A program made the position numbers and the translations under genes. From contig NZ_JARXHY010000015.1 of the NCBI RefSeq assembly GCF_031127815.1, positions 62,001 through 126,000 of the forward strand: a stretch of 64,000 nucleotides of DNA. Direction: 5' to 3'. The notes under the pieces are model-generated. The model did not search any database. It saw only the letters and a program-made list of their open reading frames with translations, and was not told the DNA's origin. The DNA is from Pelagicoccus sp. SDUM812003 (GTDB lineage Bacteria > Verrucomicrobiota > Verrucomicrobiia > Opitutales > Opitutaceae). Of the stretch, positions 57,717 through 64,000 are shown piece by piece. Each line of letters opens with the position of its first letter. Positions within the stretch are counted from its first letter, which is position 1.

Positions 57717-58034
57717 AAGAACCTGCCCCGCGAATGCTCTGATTTCACCCAAATAGCATTTTGATCGAGCTGCATGCGTCTCGCCCCCGCTAGACCGGGT
57801 CAAATACAGTGGGTTCGGATTCGGAGGTCGTTTTGCAAATCGAGAACTCCCACTTCATTGGAAATTTCGATGAGCCTCTTCAAGGACTCTCGACAGCCGA
57901 TTAAAAGAGATTGTCCGCAAAACGAGCTGGATGCTCAAGGATGCCCATCCTTTCCCGATTATGGGGAGAACTCTCTACGTTCTCGACAGCGTCCTCCCAT
58001 TAAGTCCCTAATTCACCGATAAATCCAACCTTTG

Positions 58035-58880
58035 ATGAAAATCCGGAAAGCCCTCATCACTCTCGCAGATCCCAATCAGAGCACCCTTCCTCTGCAAACG
58101 CTCATCGATCGAAAGGGAGATCGTAAACCCGCTCTCGAGCTAATCCTAGACGAAGCCGCCTCCGCCGGAATAGAGGAAATCATCCTTATCGTGTGTCCCG
58201 CCGACATCGAGCCGTACAAGAAAGCAGCGGGCAAACATCGCGAAAGCCTGCGTTTTCTGGAGCAGGAATCTCCAGCTGGCTACGCCAACGCCATTCTGCT
58301 CGCTAAGGATGCGATCGGCGATGAGCCGTTTCTCCACTTGGTGGGCGACCACTTATGCGTTTCCAACCGATCGATAAGCTGCGCACAACAACTGGTAAAA
58401 GTCGCCGAACAGTCTCAATCCTCCGTCTCGGGAGTGCAAGCGACGCGTGAAAATCTGATCACCTCGTTCGGGGCGGTAGGAGGCCGGCTCGAAGGTCGAG
58501 AAAGCGGTCTCTATCGGGTCGACACGGTATTGGAGAAACCAACCCCTACAGAAGCGGAACTGAGCCTTCTCGTCCCAGGGCTAAGAGCCGGATTCTACCT
58601 TTGTTTTTTTGGAATCCATGTATTGAGTCCGACCATTTTCGAGATTTTGGAAAGTACCACTCGATCCAACGAGCGCGGGGCTCGCAGTCTTTCCTTGGCC
58701 CTCCAAAAACTCGCCGAGAAAGAAAAAGTGCTCGCCCTTGAGATTCATGGAGACCGCTTCGATATCGGCTCCGAATACGGGATTTTCTTCGCTCAACTGG
58801 CTTTGGCCTTATCCGGGGAGGATAGGGACAAAGTCATGAGCGGGCTCCTTGAGCTTGTCGCCCAAAAGGTGAAAAGCTAA
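58035..58880 (+). CDS. GalU-like nucleotidyltransferase with degenerate nucleotide-binding loop
   Basis: Resembles UTP-glucose-1-phosphate uridylyltransferase of the GalU family, 281 aa counted from the ATG at 58035. Matching features are GYANAILLAKDAIGDEPFLHLVGDHL (compare GLGHAVLxAxxxxGDEPFAVLLxDDL) and VLEKPTPTEAE, RAGFYLCFFGIHVLSPTIFE and the C-terminal GDRFDIGSEYGIF. The N-terminal signature GxGxRxxPxTK that binds the nucleotide is replaced by TLADPNQSTLPLQTLIDRKG, without the Gly-rich loop or the Lys. The protein may therefore be inactive or altered in specificity, perhaps acting as a regulatory partner. The next gene starts 18 bases after its stop and encodes an enzyme with its own pyrophosphorylase domain, so the two form an operon. 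Confidence 0.8.
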   Translation: MKIRKALITLADPNQSTLPLQTLIDRKGDRKPALELILDEAASAGIEEIILIVCPADIEPYKKAAGKHRESLRFLEQESPAGYANAILLAKDAIGDEPFLHLVGDHLCVSNRSISCAQQLVKVAEQSQSSVSGVQATRENLITSFGAVGGRLEGRESGLYRVDTVLEKPTPTEAELSLLVPGLRAGFYLCFFGIHVLSPTIFEILESTTRSNERGARSLSLALQKLAEKEKVLALEIHGDRFDIGSEYGIFFAQLALALSGEDRDKVMSGLLELVAQKVKS

Positions 58881-58898
58881 CAGATCGAAGGACTAGTC

Positions 58899-61800
58899 AT
58901 GTCACTGATCGACCTTATCACCACCGAGGACGAAGCCCTTCGTAACACCTCGCTTTCCAAAGCGTGCGCCTCTCTATCGCTACAAGATTTGCTAGGAGAA
59001 GCCGAGCGACTAGAAACGTTTCGGCAGTCGGAAAACAGCTTGTATAAGAAGGTTCGAGCGCTGTTCTTTCTACACTCGATCCATCGTTACCACCTTCCGT
59101 CGCGTTCCGAGTTTCCCGACCGCGGCAAACTACCTTATCAGGCCCACTTGATGGTCTTGGAACGCCGATTCGAAGAAGCAATTTCGCTGATGCTGAGCGA
59201 AATGAAAAAGGCTGGAGCCAACGATACCCTATCCAGCGCCCTTGCCCACGCCTACCACGAACTCGCTTTCCAAACCTTGGCAGATCAGGTGCGCCAAACG
59301 GTAAGGTCCACTCGAGGCAATACATGGATCTTCCGCATGGGACACAGCCTGGATCATCCGCTAAAGGTGAAAAAGGAGCTGCTTCAAACTGCGTCGCCTA
59401 AATCCGCCTACCCGCTGCTCCGCGAGCAAACGGCCGTTCGCATGGACCTGACGCACTGCGCCTGGAGTGACATCTTTTTCCTCGGTATGGACTTTCCGGA
59501 AGGGGCTCGGGTCATCAACGTCTCCGTCGATCTCGGCGTCCACGGGCGCGATGATGCAACGAATCCCCCCGTCGAGGCCTATCTTCGCGTGATCGACACG
59601 CCTGTGCTACGACTGCGAAGCATCGACCTCGGAGCGACCGCTGACATTCACGAGATCGACGAGGTTTTCGATTTCGCACGCGACTACCTTGGTCTCCTCA
59701 AAGCCGCTATCATTTCGGCGGGGATCGTGCCTCCAGGATTAGAAGGATCCGGTCTTTCGATAAAGAGCGTCTTCTCCACCCTCATAGGACCCGACAAAGG
59801 CCTCGAGATCGTGAGCAACGTGAATAGAATCCCCAAAGGCTCGCGCCTCGCGGTTTCAACCAATCTGCTAGGAGCCCTCATTTCCCTCTGCATGAGAGCG
59901 ACCGGACAAACCCAACGCCTCTCTGGGCCGCTGACAGAAGATGAACGTCGCGTAGTGGCAGCCAGAGCGATCCTGGGCGAGTGGCTTGGCGGCTCCGGAG
60001 GTGGCTGGCAAGATTCCGGTGGCGTTTGGCCCGGCATAAAAATCATCGAGGGACAAGAGGCCACCGAATCCGATAGCGAATTTGGAACGAGCAAAGGCAC
60101 CCTCCTACCCCGACATCGCCTTCTGGACTCCACCCAGATCGGCTCCGCATCCAGAAAAGCGCTACAGGATAGCCTAGTCCTCGTTCACGGAGGCATGGCT
60201 CAAAACGTCGGGCCAATCCTCGAAATGGTCACAGAGAAGTATTTGCTTAGAGACGACAAGGAATGGTCCTCCCGTCTGCAAGCCCTCGACAATTTCGACA
60301 TCATTCTCGAGCGGCTGAAAGCCGGCGAAGTGAAACAGCTCGGATCGCTCCTCACCGAGAACTTTTTCGGCCCCCTTCACGACATCATCCCGTGGGTTAG
60401 TAACATCTATACCGAATCTCTGATTCAGGACGTCAGAGACGCTTTCGGAGAGGACTTTTGGGGCTTCTGGATGCTTGGCGGCATGTCAGGTGGCGGCATG
60501 GGCTTTATCTTTGATCCGAAACGAAAAACCGAAGGCCAAACGTTTCTATCCGAAACTATGCTTCGAAGAAAGAAGCAGTTCGAGCACTCGCTGCCCTTCG
60601 CCATGGATCCTGTCGTTTACGATTTCTCCATCAACGAAAACGGCTCCACCGGCACATTGCTCGAAGGCGAGGACGCCCTGTATCCGTCGGATTACTACAT
60701 GCAAACCCTGCCAGGTTTGCTTCGCATCAAAGCAAAAGACCTCGATCGGACCCAACAGAACGATTTACGCCTCTTCACCCTCGCCAGCCAACGATCCGAC
60801 AAAGGCAAGTTTTCGACAGTCGAGCTGTTGGATCGACTTTTGCCAACCCAAAGCGGGTCGAAGAACGAAACGGACGACCTTCAGTCGTTGCTCCACCAAA
60901 ACGGTTTTGATCGAGAGCTTCACGAACAAATCAAAAGCGACGTGAAAGCGGGTCGGATCGGTCTGGCCATGAATCGACTTTCGTCTTCCGTTGAGATAAA
61001 GGACGTCGCTCCAGAGCAGCTTTTCGACGCCGAAAAGGCCAAAAGCGATGAGCTTATCGAGATCGGGACAAAGGCGATTGAAGACGGAAAGGTCGGCGTG
61101 GTCACCTTCGCCGCGGGCGTAGGCAGTCGCTGGACTCAAGGAGCGGGAGTCGTAAAGTCATTGCATCCGTTTTTCAAATACAGCGGAAAGCATCGCAATT
61201 TCATCGACATCCATCTCTCCAAATCCGCTCTCACCGCAGAGCGATTCGGCGCGAATATCCCGCACGCCTTCACCACCAGCTACCTAACGCACGCCCCAAT
61301 CGAATCCTACCTGAACGGAGAAGAGAAAAAGCAGGGCGTCACCGCTTATCTCTCCCCCGGAAAATCGATCGGTCTTCGCATGATCCCGACCGAGCGCGAT
61401 CTCAGATTCGCCTGGGAAGAAACGGCTCAACAAAAACTGGATGAGCAAAAGCAGAAGATGCTCGAAAGCGTTCGGGCCGCGTTGCTCACCTGGTCAAAGT
61501 CTCAAGGCGAGGCAAGCGACTACACGGACAACCTCGCCGCCCAGTGCCTCCATCCCGTCGGTCATTGGTACGAAATACCAAACATGCTCAAGAACGGGAC
61601 CTTGGCCGCGATGCTGGAAAAGCAGCCAAGCCTTGAATACCTTCTCAGCCACAATATCGATACCCTAGGCGCATCGATCGATCCCCTGCTCCTTGGTTGG
61701 CACATTCAGCAAGGAAACCACCTATCCTTCGAAGTGATTTCCAAGCGCAACGAGGATCGCGGTGGCGGTCTGGCAGCCATCGACGGAAAGCTTCGCATCC

Positions 61801-62213
61801 TGGAAGGCATGGCCCTCCCCCGCGAAGAAGACGAATTCAAGCTCACCTACTACAATACAAATACCAGCCTCATCCGCATCGACTCACTTCTCGAACTTTT
61901 TGGGCTCGATCGAAGTTCCTTAAGTCAGCCTCAACGCGTAGAGGACGCGATTCGCGAACTCGCTCTACGCATGCCCACCTACCTGACTCTCAAGGACGTC
62001 AAAAAACGCTGGGGCGAAGGCCAGGAGGATATCTATCCTGTCAGCCAATTCGAAAAGCTATGGGGAGACATGACCGGACTTCCGGGAGCGAAATGCGGAT
62101 TCGCAGTTGTACCCAGATCTCGAGGACAGCAACTAAAAGATCAGTCCCAGCTCGACTCATGGGTGAAAGACGGCTCTGCAAAACACATCGAAACGCTCTG
62201 TCGCTGGAGCTGA
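58899..62213 (+). CDS. Fused fucokinase-like GHMP kinase and UDPGP-type sugar-1-phosphate pyrophosphorylase
   Basis: An 1104-aa fusion that should phosphorylate a free sugar at C1 and transfer it to a nucleotide. Residues 1-165 are helical and unrecognised. The GHMP kinase part (about 170-560) resembles fucokinases such as the kinase half of Bacteroides FKP: VRMDLTHCAWSD, the RIPKGSRLAVSTNLLG phosphate loop (about 311), GSGGGWQDSGGVWPGIKIIE (about 365) and LGGMSGGGMGFIFDP (about 526). The C-terminal part (about 690-1100) is a UDPGP-family nucleotidyltransferase: the glycine loop FAAGVGSRW (about 737), then EIPNMLKNGTLAAML and HNIDTLGASIDPLLLGWH (about 918). In FKP the pyrophosphorylase is at the N-terminus and uses GTP, so this order and partner are different. 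The sugar is unknown. Confidence 0.85.
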   Translation: MSLIDLITTEDEALRNTSLSKACASLSLQDLLGEAERLETFRQSENSLYKKVRALFFLHSIHRYHLPSRSEFPDRGKLPYQAHLMVLERRFEEAISLMLSEMKKAGANDTLSSALAHAYHELAFQTLADQVRQTVRSTRGNTWIFRMGHSLDHPLKVKKELLQTASPKSAYPLLREQTAVRMDLTHCAWSDIFFLGMDFPEGARVINVSVDLGVHGRDDATNPPVEAYLRVIDTPVLRLRSIDLGATADIHEIDEVFDFARDYLGLLKAAIISAGIVPPGLEGSGLSIKSVFSTLIGPDKGLEIVSNVNRIPKGSRLAVSTNLLGALISLCMRATGQTQRLSGPLTEDERRVVAARAILGEWLGGSGGGWQDSGGVWPGIKIIEGQEATESDSEFGTSKGTLLPRHRLLDSTQIGSASRKALQDSLVLVHGGMAQNVGPILEMVTEKYLLRDDKEWSSRLQALDNFDIILERLKAGEVKQLGSLLTENFFGPLHDIIPWVSNIYTESLIQDVRDAFGEDFWGFWMLGGMSGGGMGFIFDPKRKTEGQTFLSETMLRRKKQFEHSLPFAMDPVVYDFSINENGSTGTLLEGEDALYPSDYYMQTLPGLLRIKAKDLDRTQQNDLRLFTLASQRSDKGKFSTVELLDRLLPTQSGSKNETDDLQSLLHQNGFDRELHEQIKSDVKAGRIGLAMNRLSSSVEIKDVAPEQLFDAEKAKSDELIEIGTKAIEDGKVGVVTFAAGVGSRWTQGAGVVKSLHPFFKYSGKHRNFIDIHLSKSALTAERFGANIPHAFTTSYLTHAPIESYLNGEEKKQGVTAYLSPGKSIGLRMIPTERDLRFAWEETAQQKLDEQKQKMLESVRAALLTWSKSQGEASDYTDNLAAQCLHPVGHWYEIPNMLKNGTLAAMLEKQPSLEYLLSHNIDTLGASIDPLLLGWHIQQGNHLSFEVISKRNEDRGGGLAAIDGKLRILEGMALPREEDEFKLTYYNTNTSLIRIDSLLELFGLDRSSLSQPQRVEDAIRELALRMPTYLTLKDVKKRWGEGQEDIYPVSQFEKLWGDMTGLPGAKCGFAVVPRSRGQQLKDQSQLDSWVKDGSAKHIETLCRWS

Positions 62214-62541
62214 CCCGCCTCCTCCGAAGCGTACCCGAACAGATCAAGCCAAAGCGCTAGGGCGTGGCCGCCGGACCGTACCTAGTTTCACCGCTGAATT
62301 CGCAATTCGAGAAGAAGATATCGGCCGCTGACCCGCCTTCGCCTTCGCACCAATTGAAGACAAAAAAGAATCGGTGCCCATCGATCTCATCAGTGATTGA
62401 AGCGATTCCAGAGAATACGGACGGAAAGGTGGATATAGAGGCTTCAACGCTCTTTGCCGTCTTGCGAGCTCAACCGCCTCCGCGAACTCCGCGTCCACTG
62501 CGGTTGAACCCAATCAGCCCTTAGGCATCAGCGATTCCCTC
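62214..62541. other. Convergent intergenic region with a possible gene remnant
   Basis: A 328-base region. Two overlapping short frames (plus-strand 86 aa and minus-strand 89 aa) look random. A third minus-strand frame (about 62262-62474, no start codon) reads VEASISTFPSVFSG, ITDEIDGHRFFFVFNW and AADIFFSNCEFSG, which is more protein-like and may be a remnant of a lost gene. No terminator is evident. Confidence 0.35.
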
Positions 62542-64000
62542 CTACTCAACAATCACCGCCTGATAGTAGACAGCCCCTTCGATCGCTTGCGGGTCCCTCA
62601 ACGTCACTCGGTTCCCGTCGAGCTCGATCTCCAAGCCCTCTACTGGCGTCCACTCGCCGCCACGCAGCGAGTCAGTCTTCACGAGGGCGAAATCGACTCC
62701 TGAACGGTACATCACTTCAGCCACAGCATGACCGTTTTCTACCCGGAAATCGACCAATTCGATAGTCCCGTCCGGCGCAGCCACCGTGACCTCGATAGAA
62801 TGCGTCGTTGTTTTCACTCCATCGAAGACTTCTACTGTTATGACCGCCGTACCGTGCTGGCGAGCTGCTGGCGTGATTTGCAAAGTGCGGCTTGTGCCCG
62901 TTCCCGACAGGACAATGCCTGACTCTGGCACGAGCAGCGTGTTGCTTGAGCTCACGCTAACCTGCAGTTCGGCAGGCGAGGTCTCGCCATCGCCGATGGT
63001 GAAACTGAGTCCATCGACGGACTGACCAGAACCAAGCTCCAGCTCGCTTGCCAGCCCCACGATCGTCGGGACTTCATTTTCGCTGACCACAATCTGAAAG
63101 GATTGACTGGCCGAATTCACCCCATCGCTTACCGAAACCGTAATGCTCGCCTCGCCAGAACCGCCCTGACTGGTAGCGAAGCGAAGCGAACGGCTCTCGC
63201 CCGTTCCCATAAGCTCAATTGACTGCGACGGGATCAGCCCCTCGTTCGACGAAGCGACCGTGACCAACAGGTCCTCTCCTGCCGACTCCCGATCGGATAC
63301 GGAAACCGAAATCCCGTCCACCACAACGCCATCATAAACCGCTAGATCCTCGATCGCGGAAACCGTCGGCACATAATTCGGCAGAACCGAAACCAGGAAA
63401 CTGGTTTCGACCATCTCCGCACCGTCGCTCAGGAGAAGCGTCACTTCCGACGAACCGGCCGTGGTCCGCACCGGATCAACCGACAAACTCGCCACGCCCT
63501 CCACGATTTCAAGCGATACGCGATTCAGCGGCAGCAGCTCTAAGTTAGAGGAAAGGATTTCAAACGACAATTCGTCGAGCGAGGACTCCGCATCGGAAAC
63601 ATCCACGGGGATCGCGGCAAATTGCGTTTCATCTCCACGCAAGACTTCCAAGTCCTGAATCGTGCCCACCGCAGGCGCAGTGTTGTCAGCCGCTCCGACA
63701 GAAACGTTGGTGTAGCCGGAATATCCGAACTCGTTGTAGGCGCGAACTCGATAGGAATAAGGGATGCCGGGGATCACGCCCTCATCGGAATAGCTCTGAA
63801 CATCGGCGCTCACTTCGCCGATCACCTCGTAGCCCACCCCATCCAGCGATCGTTCGATCTCGAATCCGACTTCGTTGTCGGAATTGTCCTGCCAGGTCAG
63901 ATTGAGCGTGCCCGCCGCGTTGGCAGCCGTTGTCAAGAAGAGCAAAACAGCGAGAGAAGCGGCTCGCAGCCCCCCCGTGGGAAGTCGGTTCGATCGGGCA
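62542..64000 (-). CDS. Exported fibronectin III / Ig-like repeat protein (5' end outside window)
   Basis: Secreted or surface protein of unknown function. The frame continues to the right edge; upstream of the TTG at 63945 it reads RLPTGGLRAASLAVLLFLTT then AANA, a good signal peptide, so the start lies beyond the window. The mature part begins with a fibronectin type III domain (LNLTWQDNSDNEVGFEIERS), then three or four cadherin/Ig-like repeats of about 90 residues. Each opens with a motif such as VPTVSAIEDL, contains VSVSDRES or FTIGDGETS, and ends in ITVSVSDGV or ITVEVFDGV. The C-terminal ~80 residues (FRVENGHAVAEVMYRSGVDF onward) form a separate beta domain. Such Ig-rich proteins often act in adhesion or as scaffolds for carbohydrate enzymes. 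Confidence 0.82.
   Translation of the reverse strand, partial: ARSNRLPTGGLRAASLAVLLFLTTAANAAGTLNLTWQDNSDNEVGFEIERSLDGVGYEVIGEVSADVQSYSDEGVIPGIPYSYRVRAYNEFGYSGYTNVSVGAADNTAPAVGTIQDLEVLRGDETQFAAIPVDVSDAESSLDELSFEILSSNLELLPLNRVSLEIVEGVASLSVDPVRTTAGSSEVTLLLSDGAEMVETSFLVSVLPNYVPTVSAIEDLAVYDGVVVDGISVSVSDRESAGEDLLVTVASSNEGLIPSQSIELMGTGESRSLRFATSQGGSGEASITVSVSDGVNSASQSFQIVVSENEVPTIVGLASELELGSGQSVDGLSFTIGDGETSPAELQVSVSSSNTLLVPESGIVLSGTGTSRTLQITPAARQHGTAVITVEVFDGVKTTTHSIEVTVAAPDGTIELVDFRVENGHAVAEVMYRSGVDFALVKTDSLRGGEWTPVEGLEIELDGNRVTLRDPQAIEGAVYYQAVIVE

Larger units (their letters stand above)
57548..58034. other. Intergenic region between tRNA-Ser and the nucleotide-sugar genes
   Basis: A 487-base stretch. 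It contains a direct repeat pair (57553-57602 and 57666-57716) and a near-perfect inverted repeat (AAGGATG at 57937-57943, CATCCTT at 57946-57952). An 82-aa plus-strand frame (57774-58022) has low-complexity basic composition and no ribosome binding site, so I do not call it. The tRNA promoter (minus strand) and the promoter of the 58035 operon (plus strand) should both be here. Confidence 0.5.

Noticed and set aside
57774-58022. 82-aa plus-strand frame
   Set aside because: No ribosome binding site, basic low-information sequence, no similarity recognised.

Overview
The window reads as chromosomal DNA of a Verrucomicrobiota bacterium, most likely class Opitutia and close to marine, polysaccharide-degrading genera such as Pelagicoccus. 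That placement is inference. It rests on a Verrucomicrobia-type sorting tail (VPDTGST plus hydrophobic helix plus Arg/Lys), paralogous Trp-rich alpha-repeat proteins, a DUF2851 protein, large exported polysaccharide-degrading enzymes and high-GC codon use. No 16S rRNA gene is present to confirm it.

Layout. 1-3517: the end of a type I secretion operon (ABC exporter and HlyD adaptor), followed by a convergent OprP-like porin (3619-4788). 4882-10202: a heme-copper cytochrome c oxidase operon on the minus strand, transcribed from a diheme cytochrome c through a 45-aa membrane peptide, subunits II, I, III and IV, a second subunit III and a small Cys-containing membrane protein. 10686-15905: two sensor kinases in tandem. 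16030-19209: lepA-lepB. 19301-21107: a Trp-repeat membrane protein coupled to a VPDSG-CTERM-type exported protein whose reading frame is broken by one base. 21191-30070: one gene for a 2959-aa pectin enzyme carrying a PL11 rhamnogalacturonan lyase, two CE12 acetylesterases and many binding modules. 30318-32892: a small exported protein and a TonB-dependent receptor. 33013-38630: fabD, a sigma-54 activator, an M50-like protease, an alpha/beta hydrolase and a second Trp-repeat protein. 38967-44789: mutS, a Cys-rich small protein and two tandem GH26 glycosidases. 44823-54575: an information-processing block on the minus strand (nusA, infB, rbfA, DHH phosphoesterase, truB, ribF, tlyA, nadK and a GspF-like protein). 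54878-58034: a DUF2851 gene, a small membrane protein, a repeat-rich intergenic region and tRNA-Ser(UGA). 58035-62213: a two-gene nucleotide-sugar module whose second gene fuses a fucokinase-like GHMP kinase to a UDPGP-type pyrophosphorylase. 62542 to the right edge: an exported fibronectin/Ig-like protein, truncated by the window.

How the genes fit together. The polysaccharide genes point to attack on plant or algal polymers: rhamnogalacturonan-I backbone (PL11 plus CE12) and mannan (GH26). The porin and the TonB receptor provide outer-membrane uptake. The kinase/pyrophosphorylase pair would charge a free sugar to a nucleotide sugar for salvage or exopolysaccharide synthesis.

Most notable items: the kinase-UDPGP fusion with its partner whose nucleotide-binding loop is degenerate; the single-chain pectin enzyme with a lectin module inserted into a CBM; the tandem repeats at the 3' end of tRNA-Ser that carry copies of the tRNA end; the frameshifted sorting-signal protein next to a Trp-repeat gene; and a 23-nt palindromic element present both between the GH26 genes and near position 56260.
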